DNA of 64,000 nucleotides from Mycobacterium sp. SMC-8 (GTDB lineage: Bacteria > Actinomycetota > Actinomycetes > Mycobacteriales > Mycobacteriaceae): NCBI RefSeq assembly GCF_025263565.1, contig NZ_CP079865.1:806001-870000 (forward strand), read 5' to 3'. The position numbers and the translations under genes are program-made. Shown here piece by piece: positions 28,044 to 40,050 of the stretch (positions are counted from its first letter, which is position 1; each line of letters starts with the position of its first letter). The notes under the pieces are model-generated. The model searched no databases, had not been told where the DNA came from, and saw only the letters and a list, made by a program, of their open reading frames with translations.

Positions 28044-28573
28044 CAGCTCCCCTCCCCGATCCGCAGCGTGAGTTCTGTCCTGCGCACACCGGTGCGCTCG
28101 GCGGCGTCGACCGCCGCCAGGTGCACCGCGATCGGGTCGGTGCGGCCCGCCACGGTCAGGGTCGCCTCGGGTTGCACCTCAAGCCACGGCGCCAGGACGA
28201 AAGCGCGCACATGCGCGTACGGATGCGGCAGGGTCAGGTCGTGGTCGCGCAGCGTCACCTCCCCGTCCGGTCCGTGACACTGCACCAGGTCGACGTCGAG
28301 CGTCCGAGGTCCCCAGTGCTGCTCGCGCATCCGGCCGGCGGCGTTCTCCAGCTCCTGGGCGCGCCGAAGCCAGCCGTGCGCATCGAGGTCCTGATCCTCG
28401 GCCAGCACAACGGCATTGAGGAACGGCCCCTGCTCGACCCCACCCCACGCCGCGGTCTCGTAGACCGGGGATACCGCTGTGGCGGCGGCGCCGAGCCCGT
28501 CGAGCACCGACTGCAGATGCGCCAACCGGTCCCCGACGTTGGACCCGATGGACAGCACGATGCGCGTGGTCAC
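28043..28573 (-). CDS. folK: 2-amino-4-hydroxy-6-hydroxymethyldihydropteridine diphosphokinase
   Basis: 176-residue HPPK that transfers pyrophosphate from ATP to the pterin in folate synthesis. Seen: [14 protein letters not shown] at the N terminus, the substrate loop [10 protein letters not shown], and the diagnostic [11 protein letters not shown] (about 94-104) with the Mg-binding Asp pair. GTG start at 28573, overlapping the folB stop (GTGA). Part of the folE-folP-folB-folK run. Confidence 0.94.
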   Translation of the reverse strand: MTTRIVLSIGSNVGDRLAHLQSVLDGLGAAATAVSPVYETAAWGGVEQGPFLNAVVLAEDQDLDAHGWLRRAQELENAAGRMREQHWGPRTLDVDLVQCHGPDGEVTLRDHDLTLPHPYAHVRAFVLAPWLEVQPEATLTVAGRTDPIAVHLAAVDAAERTGVRRTELTLRIGEGS

Positions 28574-28977
28574 GGGGCGGCGCCCCGCCCACCGCGCCGG
28601 AAGCGTCGTACGACCACGGCGACATCGTTGAACTGCAATGGAATCGGGGCCGACGGTTTGTGCACCACCACCTCCACGGCATACACCCGGGCGTCACGCA
28701 CGACGTCCTCGGCGATCTCCCCAGCCACGGTCTCGATCAGCTGCCGGGCCGGTCCGGCGACGATGTCGGCGGCCCGCTGGGCCAGCACGCCGTAATCGAG
28801 GGTTTCGGCGAGGTCGTCACTGGCGGCCGCCGCTGCCAGGTCGACCCACACCGTGATGTCCACGACGAAGTCCTGCCCGTCGCGGCGTTCGTGCTCGAAA
28901 ACGCCGTGGTTACCGCGGACCCGCAAGCCGCGCAGCTCGATCCGATCAGTCGTCGGGTTCAGCCCGGTATCACCCAT
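28570..28977 (-). CDS. folB: Dihydroneopterin aldolase
   Basis: 135-residue FolB, which cleaves dihydroneopterin to hydroxymethyldihydropterin and glycolaldehyde. Seen: [20 protein letters not shown] (with the pterin-binding region), DLAETLDYG, the catalytic-pocket [13 protein letters not shown] and the final strand [21 protein letters not shown] with the catalytic Lys. The ATG at 28977 overlaps the end of folP by 8 nt, and its stop overlaps folK. Confidence 0.94.
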   Translation of the reverse strand: MGDTGLNPTTDRIELRGLRVRGNHGVFEHERRDGQDFVVDITVWVDLAAAAASDDLAETLDYGVLAQRAADIVAGPARQLIETVAGEIAEDVVRDARVYAVEVVVHKPSAPIPLQFNDVAVVVRRFRRGGRGAAP

Positions 28978-29824
28978 CGCCACCTGCCTGCCACGCTCTG
29001 ACCACCGCCAGCGCATCGACCGACGCGCGGACATCGTGCACCCGCACACCCCACACGTGATGCCAGGCGGCCAGCGCCGAGATCACCGCGGTGGCGGTCT
29101 CGCGTCCGGCGGGCGGGCGCAGTTCTCCGTCGGCGCCGGCGAGCAGACTGCCCAGGAACCGTTTGCGTGAGGCACCGACCAGCACCGGGATACCGGTGGT
29201 GACGAATTCCGGCAACGCACGCAGCAGCGCCCAATTGTGTTGTGCGGTCTTGGCGAAACCCAGACCCGGGTCGATGATCAGCTTCGCCGGGTCCACCCCG
29301 GCGGCCACCGCGGCGTCGACGCCTGCCATCAGCTCGTCCCTGACCTCGACGACCACGTCCCGGTACGGCGGCACCTCGTGCGGCCGGTCACTGTCCACGG
29401 AACGCCAATGCATCAACACCCACGGCGCTCCGGCGTCGGCGACAACCCGGACCATGTCGGGATCGGCCTGACCGCCGGACACGTCATTGACGATCTGCGC
29501 GCCGTTCTCGAGCGCGGCCCGTGCCACCGCAGCGTGCATGGTATCGATGCTGACCGTGATGCCTTGCCGGGCAAGCTCTCTGACCACGGGAAGCACCCGC
29601 GCAGATTCGACCTTCTGGTCTATGCGTGTGGCGCCCGGCCGCGTCGACTCACCGCCGACATCGACGATCGCCGCGCCCAGGCGCGCCAGTTCCAGCCCGT
29701 GAGCCACCGCCCGCTCCCGGTCCAGGAACTGACCGCCATCGGAGAACGAGTCGTCGGTGACGTTGACGACGCCCATCACCTGCACGGCCGGCGGTGCGGC
29801 GGGCGGATCGCTGGCAGGACTCAC
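28970..29824 (-). CDS. folP: Dihydropteroate synthase
   Basis: 284-residue TIM-barrel enzyme that condenses pterin pyrophosphate with p-aminobenzoate; the target of sulfonamides. Seen: [15 protein letters not shown], the loop [17 protein letters not shown], the pterin-binding [14 protein letters not shown] and the phosphate-binding GASRKRFLG. The GTG at 29824 gives VSPASDPP...VQVMGVVN and overlaps the folE stop by 4 nt (GTGA). The frame is open upstream but reads through folE. Confidence 0.95.
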   Translation of the reverse strand: MSPASDPPAAPPAVQVMGVVNVTDDSFSDGGQFLDRERAVAHGLELARLGAAIVDVGGESTRPGATRIDQKVESARVLPVVRELARQGITVSIDTMHAAVARAALENGAQIVNDVSGGQADPDMVRVVADAGAPWVLMHWRSVDSDRPHEVPPYRDVVVEVRDELMAGVDAAVAAGVDPAKLIIDPGLGFAKTAQHNWALLRALPEFVTTGIPVLVGASRKRFLGSLLAGADGELRPPAGRETATAVISALAAWHHVWGVRVHDVRASVDALAVVRAWQAGGDG

Positions 29825-30429
29825 CTCCGCAAGATCAGTTCCAGGGCTTCGGCGCGAGAGGCCTTGTCGGTCTTGAACTGTCCGCGCACCGCCGACGTCG
29901 TGGTGACCGCGCCGGGTTTGCGGATGCCGCGCATCGCCATGCACAGGTGCTCTGCCTCCACCACGACGATCACACCGCGCGGGTCCAGCCGGCGCATCAG
30001 CGCGTCGGCGATCTGCACGGTAAGGCGTTCCTGCACCTGCGGCCGCTTGGCGTACAGGTCCACAACGCGGGCCAGCTTCGACAGGCCGGTGACGCGGCCG
30101 TCCTCACCGGGGATGTACCCGACATGGGCCACCCCGTGGAACGACACCAGATGGTGCTCGCACGTCGAGTACATGGGGATGTCTTTGACCAGCACGAGCT
30201 CGTCGTGCTGCTCGTCGAACATGGTCTTGAGGACCTCATCGGGGTCGACGTACAAGCCCGCGAAGATCTCCTGGTATGCCCGGGCCACCCGGGCCGGGGT
30301 GTCCCGCAGCCCTTCCCGGTCCGGGTCCTCCCCGATCGCGATGAGCAGTTCGCGCACAGCTGCCTCGGCGCGCGCCTGATCGAAACCGGGGGTGGTGATC
30401 GTCGCCGAATTGTTGGACGACCGCGTCAT
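29821..30429 (-). CDS. folE: GTP cyclohydrolase I
   Basis: 202-residue type I enzyme, first step of folate synthesis (GTP to dihydroneopterin triphosphate). Zinc ligands are visible as the Cys/His of [12 protein letters not shown] (about 89-100) and the Cys of [11 protein letters not shown] (about 160). [22 protein letters not shown] and the C-terminal [15 protein letters not shown] are also typical. It lies 18 nt downstream of ftsH and starts the folE-folP-folB-folK series. Confidence 0.96.
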   Translation of the reverse strand: MTRSSNNSATITTPGFDQARAEAAVRELLIAIGEDPDREGLRDTPARVARAYQEIFAGLYVDPDEVLKTMFDEQHDELVLVKDIPMYSTCEHHLVSFHGVAHVGYIPGEDGRVTGLSKLARVVDLYAKRPQVQERLTVQIADALMRRLDPRGVIVVVEAEHLCMAMRGIRKPGAVTTTSAVRGQFKTDKASRAEALELILRR

Positions 30430-30447
30430 CGAGATCTCCGTTCCGTG

Positions 30448-32805
<2,358 letters not shown>

Positions 32806-33013
32806 GAGGGAAGTCGGTCCATGCCGGGGTTGCGGTCCATCTCGGGTGTCCGGTTCATCAATTATGTGTACGGCCGTCGTTCGGTTCGCCGGCCAATCCT
32901 TCCAATACGTGCAGCTGGAATAGTCAAGGCTACCGCTAGACCAACGTTCGGCAGTTCCCGACGTTCACGCAAGCGACGATCAGGCCGGCAACGATCTGGG
33001 CGAAAGTGGGGCC
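32806..33013. promoter_or_regulatory. Divergent ftsH/ephA intergenic region
   Basis: This 208-nt spacer must hold the promoters of ftsH (minus) and ephA (plus). It is the least GC-rich stretch nearby. On the minus strand TTGACT lies near 32922-32927 and ACATAAT near 32860-32866, but the two are too far apart to form one promoter. No open reading frame of note and no riboswitch-like structure was seen. Confidence 0.3.
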
Positions 33014-33964
33014 ATGCGGACGCGGCAGGTGCGGACCAACGGTGTGACGCTGAGGGTGACTGAGGCCGGGGACCCCGGCGCGCCGGTGGTCGTGCTCTTA
33101 CACGGCTTCCCCGAGCTGGCGTTCACCTGGCGCCACCAGGTGCGCGCGCTGGCCGACGCCGGATATCACGTGCTGGCCCCTGACCAGCGTGGTTACGGTG
33201 GCTCGGATCGGCCATCGGCCGTGGCGGCCTACACCGTCGCCGAGCTCACCGCCGATGTCGTGGGACTGCTCGACGATGTCGGTGCCCAACGGGCGGCACT
33301 CGTCGGCCACGACTTCGGCGCCGTCGTGGCGTGGGGCGCGCCGTTACTGCGGCCGGAGCGCTTCTCGGCGGTCGCCGGGCTCAGTCTGCCGCCGGTGCCC
33401 CGGCCGAAGGTGCCGACCACCCAGGCGTTCCGGCGGATCTTCGGCGATCGCTTCTTCTACATCCTGTACTTCCAGGAGCCCGGCCCCGCCGACGCCGAGC
33501 TGGCCCGAGATCCCGCCGCGACGTTCCGCAAGCTGTTCACCATGTCGGCCACGGGCACGGCCGAAACCGGGGGCCAGGGATTCCTCGACCGCATCCCAGA
33601 CCCCGGGCGGATACCCGACTGGATCAGCCACCCGGACTTCGACGTCTACGTCGACGAGTTCACCCGCGGCGGATTCACCGCGCCGCTGAACTGGTACCGG
33701 TGCTTCGATCGGAACTGGGAACTGACCGCCGATCCGGCGGCGACGACGATCGACGTTCCGGCACTGTTCGTCGGCGGTACCGAGGACCCGACGCTGGCCT
33801 ACACACCACGCCACCGCGCCCGGGACCTGGTCGCCGGCGACTACCGCGAGGTGATGATCGACGGCGCCGGCCACTGGCTGCCCGAGGAGCGTCCCGACGA
33901 CGTGTCGCGCGTGTTGCTGGAATTTCTCGCCGGTCTCGGCCAGCAACCCCGCCGACACGTGTGA
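33014..33964 (+). CDS. ephA: Epoxide hydrolase (alpha/beta fold), EphA-like
   Basis: 316-residue enzyme expected to add water to epoxides. The oxyanion motif HGFPE (about 29-33), the nucleophile Asp in GHDFGAVVAW (about 96-100), the Tyr-bearing cap region and the catalytic His in DGAGHWLPEERPDDV are all present, and DQRGYGGSDRP is typical of epoxide hydrolases. It aligns in position and type with M. tuberculosis EphA, which also lies in the ftsH-hpt interval. Substrates are unknown; lipid epoxide detoxification is commonly proposed. Confidence 0.85.
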   Translation: MRTRQVRTNGVTLRVTEAGDPGAPVVVLLHGFPELAFTWRHQVRALADAGYHVLAPDQRGYGGSDRPSAVAAYTVAELTADVVGLLDDVGAQRAALVGHDFGAVVAWGAPLLRPERFSAVAGLSLPPVPRPKVPTTQAFRRIFGDRFFYILYFQEPGPADAELARDPAATFRKLFTMSATGTAETGGQGFLDRIPDPGRIPDWISHPDFDVYVDEFTRGGFTAPLNWYRCFDRNWELTADPAATTIDVPALFVGGTEDPTLAYTPRHRARDLVAGDYREVMIDGAGHWLPEERPDDVSRVLLEFLAGLGQQPRRHV

Positions 33965-34025
33965 GCCGGATCACTTCCGGGTAATCCGCGCGCGTCAATA
34001 TCCGGTCACACCGCGGAGGCGCCAC

Positions 34026-35435
34026 ATGAAACGACTCAAGCGGACCGCCGGTGACCAGGCCGAGTCGCCCACCGCGCTGATCGCCGCGGCGCGTGCCGCC
34101 CTGGGCGACATCGGTCCCGGCGCCGGCATGGAGGACATCGCTCGCCATGCCGGCTGCGGAGTCGACGTGCTGTACCGGCACTTCACCGACCGGGACGAGC
34201 TGATCGACGCGGTGCTCGCCGACCTCGTCGCGTCCGTCGGCGACGACCACCGTGAGGCGGCCGGCGACGCGGCATCCCGCGGTCGGTCCGGTCTCAGGTA
34301 CGCGGTCGCGCCGTTGGCTGCGCTGGCGGCGGTGACGACGGTGGCGGCTCCGACGGGCATGCCGATGACACCCTCGCCGGCCGCAGCGGCGGCCGTCACC
34401 GAACCTGTGGCAGCCGCTGAGTCGCCGGTCCCCACGGTGCTGACGCTCACCCCGCTGTGGCCGGTGTGGCCGCTGGAGTTTGCGCTGCAGGGGTCGCTGT
34501 GCCAGTCCGGCGGCTGCGACGCCGTGCCGTATCTGCCGTTTTCGACCGCAGCCGGCGTCAGCCTGCTCAACACACGCCTTTCCTCCCCTACAGACGCCGG
34601 CCGCCTCGCGAGCGACACCGGCACGGTCGTCTTCGGCTACAGCCACGGCGCGGTGGTGGCCGGTCGATGGCTGGCCGAGTACGCCGACCAATCCTGGGCT
34701 CCCCCGGCCGACCGGCTGTCGTTCGTGTTGATCGGGAATCCGATGCGCGCCCACGGCGGCACGAAGCCGGCGCTGCCACACACCCGGTACCGCGTCGTCG
34801 ACGTCGTCCGCCAGTACGATCCGGTGGCCGACTTCCCCGACAACCCGTTCAACCTGTTCGCGATGCTCAACATCGGCGCCGGAATCCTGTCGTCGGTGCA
34901 CCTCGACTACACCGGCGTGGACATCGACGATCCGCGGAACACGGTGTGGACCGAGGGCAACATCACGTATGTGTTCGTGCCGACCCAGAACCTTCCGCTG
35001 CTCACGCCGCTGCGGCTGATCGGGCTGGGCCGGCTGGCCGATGCGCTGAACGAACCGCTCAAAGAGCTCGTGGAGCAGGCGTATGACCGCCCGTATCTGG
35101 CAAAGACGGAAGCAGCCGATGCGGCCGACTCCTCGTTCGCCGAGCCCGCTGCCGAGGCCGGCGTGGCCGACACGCAGGCGCGGGCGGACCGTGAGGCCGG
35201 CGCTGCGGCCGACGATCCCGACGTTCTCGGCGAACACTCCGCGCCGATCGGTGAGCAGACCTCCGCCCTCGAGGAGGACTCGGCTGATGCCGAACCACCG
35301 CCGGAGGACCCAGAGGTGCAGGCCGACGACCCCGACGTCACCGCCGGGGAGACGCCGGCCCAGGACACGCCGGAGGGTCCGGCAGCGGCGGAAGCGAAGG
35401 CTCCGCGCACCACGGACGACGCCGTCGGAAGCTGA
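34026..35435 (+). CDS. TetR-type helix-turn-helix fused through a membrane segment to a PE-PPE-family hydrolase
   Basis: 469 residues with an unusual domain order. Residues about 15-72 read as a TetR_N DNA-binding domain (MEDIARHAGCGVDVLYRHF then DRDELIDAVLADL). Residues about 88-110 are hydrophobic (LRYAVAPLAALAAVTTVAA), a transmembrane helix or internal signal. Residues about 135-365 form a PE-PPE (alpha/beta serine hydrolase) domain with the nucleophile Ser in FGYSHGAVVAG, a likely Asp in VVRQYDPVADFP and a likely His in SSVHLDYTGVDID. The last 100 residues are acidic and low-complexity. Topology would put the HTH in the cytoplasm and the hydrolase outside. A separate internal start for the hydrolase cannot be ruled out. 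Confidence 0.75.
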   Translation: MKRLKRTAGDQAESPTALIAAARAALGDIGPGAGMEDIARHAGCGVDVLYRHFTDRDELIDAVLADLVASVGDDHREAAGDAASRGRSGLRYAVAPLAALAAVTTVAAPTGMPMTPSPAAAAAVTEPVAAAESPVPTVLTLTPLWPVWPLEFALQGSLCQSGGCDAVPYLPFSTAAGVSLLNTRLSSPTDAGRLASDTGTVVFGYSHGAVVAGRWLAEYADQSWAPPADRLSFVLIGNPMRAHGGTKPALPHTRYRVVDVVRQYDPVADFPDNPFNLFAMLNIGAGILSSVHLDYTGVDIDDPRNTVWTEGNITYVFVPTQNLPLLTPLRLIGLGRLADALNEPLKELVEQAYDRPYLAKTEAADAADSSFAEPAAEAGVADTQARADREAGAAADDPDVLGEHSAPIGEQTSALEEDSADAEPPPEDPEVQADDPDVTAGETPAQDTPEGPAAAEAKAPRTTDDAVGS

Positions 35436-35494
35436 TCCGGCCGGTCCGGGATCGCCGGACCGCGTGGTTACCTCTGACGGCGTGACCTACGCGC

Positions 35495-35500
35495 TAGGGT
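35495..35500 (+). promoter_or_regulatory. Candidate -10 of lpqG, implying a leaderless mRNA
   Basis: TAGGGT at 35495-35500, with TCTGAC 16 nt upstream (35473-35478), resembles a SigA-type promoter. The spacing places the transcript start at about 35507-35508, on the ATG itself. This favours the ATG at 35508 over the GTG at 35499, which would sit inside the -10. Confidence 0.4.
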
Positions 35501-35507
35501 GCGACCC

Positions 35508-36242
35508 ATGCTTACCGCGCGCGCGAACAGAGTCAGGAACATGCTGGTCACGGTCGCCGCGACAGGGTTGGCGGCCGCCGGGCTGACCGCATGCGACGCG
35601 CAGAGTTCGACGTCGTTGGAGCCGGGGGCCGACAGCCGCCAGGTCACCGTGGTCGGCTCCGGCGAGGTGCAGGGCACCCCCGACACCTTGACGGTGAACG
35701 CATCGATGGAGACCCTCGGCCCCGACGCGACCTCGGCGATGAGCCAGACCAACGACCTGCAGCAGACCGTGATCGACGCGCTGACCAGCCTGGGCATCGA
35801 GCGCGGGGACATCGCCACCACGGCGGCGGACCTGCAGCCGCAGTACGGCAACGACAACACCTCGATCTCGACCTACCGGGCCACCAACTCGATCAACCTG
35901 ACGATCCGTGACCTGAACCTGGCCTCGGAAGCGATCGGCCTCATCGTCGACACCGGCGGCAATGCCACCCGGATCAACTCAATCAGCTACTCCATCGAGG
36001 ACGATTCGCAGCTGGTGCGCGACGCCAGGGCCCGCGCGTTCGAGGACGCCAAGGACCGGGCCGGCCAGTACGCGCAGCTGTCGGGGCTCAACCTCGGCAA
36101 GGTCATCTCGATCTCCGAGTCCACGGCGCCCGCCCCGCCGATCCCGATGCAGGCGCCACGCGCGATGGAGGCCGCCGTGCCGCTGGAGCCCGGTCAGCAG
36201 ACGGTCGGGTTCTCGGTGACGGTGATCTGGGAGCTCACCTAA
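35508..36242 (+). CDS. lpqG: LpqG, SIMPL-domain lipoprotein
   Basis: 244-residue secreted lipoprotein. The signal peptide (RNMLVTVAATGLAAAGLTACDAQ) has lipobox LTAC with Cys at about 29. The mature part is a SIMPL (DUF541) domain: RQVTVVGSGEVQGTPDTLTVN at the start, DIATTAADLQPQY in the middle and VGFSVTVIWEL at the end. SIMPL proteins are extracytoplasmic and of unsettled function. Syntenic with M. tuberculosis lpqG upstream of hpt. It ends 6 nt from the convergent oxidoreductase. Confidence 0.88.
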   Translation: MLTARANRVRNMLVTVAATGLAAAGLTACDAQSSTSLEPGADSRQVTVVGSGEVQGTPDTLTVNASMETLGPDATSAMSQTNDLQQTVIDALTSLGIERGDIATTAADLQPQYGNDNTSISTYRATNSINLTIRDLNLASEAIGLIVDTGGNATRINSISYSIEDDSQLVRDARARAFEDAKDRAGQYAQLSGLNLGKVISISESTAPAPPIPMQAPRAMEAAVPLEPGQQTVGFSVTVIWELT

Positions 36243-36248
36243 CCGACC

Positions 36249-38472
36249 TCAGCCCTGACCGGGCCCGACCACCACCGGGATGCCGTTGAGCACGGCGGTA
36301 CCCGACAGCGGGTCCAGCGCCGATCCGTCGTTGAGCTGGTTGGCGTTGACTCCGGGCGCCTCGGCGGCCAGCCGCTGGCCGGTGCCGTCACGGTCGTGAC
36401 CCCAGCCGTGCGGCAGGGACAGCACCCCGCGCCGGATCCCGTCGGTGATCTCGACCGGCACCACCAGCTCACCGCCGGGCCCCTTCACGACGGCCGTGTC
36501 GGTCACGCCGAGCTCGGCGGCGTCGTCGGGGTGCATCCTCAGCGTGCAGCGGTTGCTGCCCCCGGCCAGCGCCGGCAGATTGTGCATCCAGCTGTTGTTG
36601 GAGCGCAGGTGCCTGCGGCCGATCAGCACAAACCCGTCGCCGCGCCGGCCCAGCGCGGCGCGCAGCCGCGCGGCGTCGGCGATCAGCTGCGGCGGCGCGA
36701 GCTCGACCCTGCCGGACGGGGTGCGCAGCACCTCCGGCAGCCGCGGCTGCAGCGGCCCCAGGTCGATGCCGTGCGGGGCGTCCTTGAGTTTCTCCAGGGT
36801 GAGGCCGTCGGGCCGGGCACCGAACGCGTCGCCGTAGGCGCCGAGCCGCAGCATCATGTCCAGGCGGCGTTCATAACCCGGGCCGTCGGCCAGCATCGCG
36901 GTCAGCTCCTCGACGGCTCGCCCGGCCACCGGGGATCCGGCGTCGGCACTCTCCTTGGCCAGGGTCGCCGCGATCACCTGCTGGTCGACCAGATCCGGGT
37001 CGGCGCCGGGACCGGCGCCGTAGAGCACCAGCGCGATCCGCGACAGGATCTCGGCCTCGTCGGGCCTGCCGTCGAGCGGCAGCGCCGGCGGGGAGTACCG
37101 GGCGTTGTTGCGGACAGCCAGGTTGTTCAGCGCGAAATCGAAGTGCGGGCTACGTGACGGCGGCGGGGGCGGCAGGATCACGTCGGCGTGCCGGGTGGTC
37201 TCGTTCAGGTACGGGTCGACACAGAGGATGAAGTCCACCCCGGCCAGCGCCCGGTCGAGCCGGTCGCCGTTCGGCGCCGACAGCACCGGGTTCCCGGCGA
37301 TGGTGATCATCGCGCGGATCTGCCCGTCGCCGGGGGTCTCGATCTCCTCGGCCAGGGCCGCGGCCGGCAGTTCGGAGAGCACCTCCGGGTGACCGGACAC
37401 CCGACTGTGCCAGCGGCCGGTGCGCCAGCCCCGGCCCGGCCGGTGGCCGCGCGGCGCGGGCGCCACCGGGGACAGCGGGAACATCACGCCTCCCGGCCGG
37501 TCCAGGTTGCCGGTCAGCACATTTGACGACGTCGACGAGCCAGCTGCCCAGCGTCCCGAACTCGACGGTCGAGGTGCCGATCCGTCCGTACACCGCCGCC
37601 GTCGGCGCCGCCGCCAGCTCGCGGGCCAGGATCCGGATGTCCTCGGCGGCCACGCCGCAGTACCCGGCCACCTCCTCCGGATCGAAATCTGCTGCGAGAG
37701 TGCGTATTTCGTCGACGCCTGCGATGTACTCGGAGACTGCGCCGAGATCCACCAGATGCTCGGCGAACAGCACGTGGACCACGGCCAGCAGCAGCGCAGC
37801 ATCGGTGCCCGGCCGCGGCGCGAGATGCCGGTCGGCCAGTTCGGCGGTACGGGTGCGGGCCGGGTCGATCACGACGAGCCGTCCACCGCGTCTGCGTAGT
37901 GCGCGCAGCTTGCCCGGGAAATCTGCCGCGGTGGCGAGGCTTCCGTTGGACACCAGCGGGTTGGCGCCGATCACCACCAGGTAGTCGGTGCGGTCCAGGT
38001 CGGGGACGGTGAACGCGACCGGGCTGCCGAACATCAGCCCGAGCGACACATGCTTGGGCATCTGGTCCAGCGTGCTCGCCGAATAGACCTGCCTGGTGCC
38101 GAGCGCGCGGATGATCAGCGGCGGATACAGCGCACCGGCGACGGTGTGGGCGTTCGGGTTGCCCAGATACACCCCGACCGATGCCCCGCCGTGGTCGCGC
38201 ACCGCTGCGCCGAGGCCCTCGGCCACGGCGGCGAACGCCTCGTCCCACGTCGCCTCGGTCAGCACGCCGCCCCGGCGGACAAGAGGGGCACTCAACCGGT
38301 CCGGGTCGTTGTCGAGCCCACCGAAGCTCGCGCCCTTGGGACAGATGAAGCCGGCGGAGAACACGTCGTCCCGGTCGCCGCGTGCACCGACGACCCGTCC
38401 GTCGTCGATGGTCAGCGTCAGACCGCAGGTCGCTTCACAGAGCGGGCAGATGCGTAACGCGGTCTCGGCCAT
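36249..38472 (-). pseudogene. Molybdopterin-dependent oxidoreductase, split by a 1-nt frameshift
   Basis: The 5' part (ATG 38472) encodes an N-terminal Fe-S/molybdopterin region: CPLCEATCGL and FICPKG give the Cys-x2-Cys-x3-Cys...Cys cluster motif, then ...GTLGSWLVDVV. At AAA (37522-37524, minus-strand reading) the frame fails, giving nonsense until 37150. The correct continuation (NVLTGNLDRPGGVMFPLSP... to the C-terminal dinucleotide-binding domain LRSNNSWMHNLPALAGG...) is in another frame, ending at 36249. Removing one A restores VVNVLTGNLDRPGG, a typical motif, and a protein of about 740 residues like NarB/formate-dehydrogenase-type mycobacterial proteins. It is either a recent pseudogene or a base-call error. 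Confidence 0.82.
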
Positions 38473-38487
38473 GCCTGCATTCTGCGC

Positions 38488-39072
38488 TCAGGAGTTCTCG
38501 TAGACCTTCGGATCGAGCGTGCCGATGTAGGGCAGGTCGCGGTAGCGCTCGGCGTAGTCGAGGCCGTACCCGACGACGAACTCGTTCGGGATGTCGAACC
38601 CGATGTACTGGATGTCGACGTCGGCACGCACCGCGTCGGGTTTGCGCAGCAACGTGCACACCCGCAGCGACCGCGGCCGCCGCGTCGCGAGGTTGCGCAG
38701 CAGCCAAGACAGCGTGAGCCCGGAGTCGACGATGTCCTCGACGATCAGCACGTCGCGGTCGTTGATGTCGCGGTCGAGGTCCTTGAGGATGCGGACCACA
38801 CCCGACGACGACGTCGACGAGCCGTACGAGCTGACGGCCATGAACTCCAGTTGCGTGGGCACCGGAATCGCCCGAGCGAGATCGGTGACGAACATGACCG
38901 CGCCCTTGAGCACGGTGATCAGCAGCAGGTCCTGGCCGGATCCCGACACCTCATAGTCGACGGCGATCTGCGCGGCCATCTCGGCGGTCTTGGCTTTGAT
39001 CTGTTCTTCCGACAGCAACACCGATTTGATGTCCCCGGGATACAAGTCCGCAGCATGCGCAGGCACGCCCAC
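38488..39072 (-). CDS. hpt: Hypoxanthine phosphoribosyltransferase
   Basis: 194-residue purine-salvage enzyme joining hypoxanthine or guanine to PRPP. Seen: the PPi loop [13 protein letters not shown], the flexible loop [13 protein letters not shown], the PRPP-binding [17 protein letters not shown] and [19 protein letters not shown]. The GTG at 39072 gives an N terminus similar to the recalled M. tuberculosis Hpt (...[12 protein letters not shown]). It follows tilS by 3 nt; the hpt-tilS-ftsH neighbourhood is conserved widely in bacteria, although here other genes separate hpt from ftsH. Confidence 0.95.
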   Translation of the reverse strand: MGVPAHAADLYPGDIKSVLLSEEQIKAKTAEMAAQIAVDYEVSGSGQDLLLITVLKGAVMFVTDLARAIPVPTQLEFMAVSSYGSSTSSSGVVRILKDLDRDINDRDVLIVEDIVDSGLTLSWLLRNLATRRPRSLRVCTLLRKPDAVRADVDIQYIGFDIPNEFVVGYGLDYAERYRDLPYIGTLDPKVYENS

Positions 39073-39075
39073 AGC

Positions 39076-40050
39076 CTAGCGGTGCCGCTCGGCGACCGGT
39101 TCGCGGTACAGGGTCAGCACGTCGCGGCGGCGGCCGGCGAACAACCGTTCGCGGGGAACTCCGCCGGGCACCGCCACGCCGCCCTGCCCGCGCCAGTCGG
39201 TGACCAGCGCGTCGACGGCGCGGATCTGCTTGTCGGTGAGCTCGCACGCGCCCCCTGCGAGCAGCCAGCGCCGGATCACCCTGCGCCGCACCGCAGCGGG
39301 CAGCGGCGTCAGCGCGGCGACGGGCAGGCCGGCGCCGCCCGCGGCGACGAAGGTCTGCGCGGCGAGGTTGTCGAGGGCATCGGTGTCCTCACGCAGGGCG
39401 GTGGCCGTGCGGGCCAGCGCTTCGGCCACGCCGCCGCCGAGCACGTCCTCCAGCAGCGGAAGCACCTCGGCGCGCAGCCGCACCCGGGTGTAGCGGGGGT
39501 CGCTGTTGTGCGGGTCCTGCCACGCGGGCAGGCCGAGCTCGTCGCACGCCCGGTGGGTGACCTCGCGCCGGATCCCCAGCAGCGGCCGGCACCACGGCGG
39601 GTCGTAGGGGCGCATCCCTGCCAGGGAGCGGGCGCCCGAGCCCCGGCCCAGACCGAGCAGCACAGTCTCGGCCTGGTCGTCGAGCGTGTGCGCGAGCAGT
39701 ACCGGCGCGCCGTGCCGAGCGGTGTCGAGCGCGGCGTACCGGGCGGCGCGGGCCGCCCCCTCCGGACCGCCGTGCGTGTCGACGTCGACCGGGAGTACCT
39801 GTGCCCCAACACATCCCAGGCTCAGCGCCTGATCGTGCGCTGTCGTGGCGACGCGGTCGGAATCCGGCTGCAGCCGGTGATCGACGATCAACGCCGTGGT
39901 CGGCCGCACAGCCGCCGCGACCGCCGTCAGAGCCAGCGAATCGGGGCCGCCGGACAAGGCGACGCACCACGGCCCGGACACGTCGGGATGGTCACCGAGG
40001 AAACCGGTCAGCGCGGTGCGCAGCGCGGCTACAGCACCCTGTCGATCCAT
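39076..40050 (-). CDS. tilS: tRNA(Ile)-lysidine synthetase
   Basis: 324-residue enzyme that changes the wobble C of tRNA-Ile(CAU) to lysidine so it reads AUA. The N-terminal PP-loop ATPase motif is SGGPDSLAL (about 34-42). HTLDDQAETVLLGLGRGSG and IRREVTHRACDELGLP follow, as in all TilS. The C-terminal substrate-recognition region is short, as in Actinobacteria. The start overlaps the end of the upstream metalloprotease gene by 22 nt. Confidence 0.93.
   Translation of the reverse strand: MDRQGAVAALRTALTGFLGDHPDVSGPWCVALSGGPDSLALTAVAAAVRPTTALIVDHRLQPDSDRVATTAHDQALSLGCVGAQVLPVDVDTHGGPEGAARAARYAALDTARHGAPVLLAHTLDDQAETVLLGLGRGSGARSLAGMRPYDPPWCRPLLGIRREVTHRACDELGLPAWQDPHNSDPRYTRVRLRAEVLPLLEDVLGGGVAEALARTATALREDTDALDNLAAQTFVAAGGAGLPVAALTPLPAAVRRRVIRRWLLAGGACELTDKQIRAVDALVTDWRGQGGVAVPGGVPRERLFAGRRRDVLTLYREPVAERHR

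Noticed and set aside
32941..33013. Possible extended N terminus or leader peptide for ephA
   Set aside because: The open sequence before ATG 33014 is Arg/Ser-rich without conserved features; the epoxide hydrolase domain starts normally at MRTRQVRTNGV.
36249..38472. Programmed ribosomal frameshifting in the molybdopterin oxidoreductase
   Set aside because: The shift site is GTCGTCAAATGTG with only three A, no slippery heptamer and no obvious downstream pseudoknot; this family is not known to use frameshifting.
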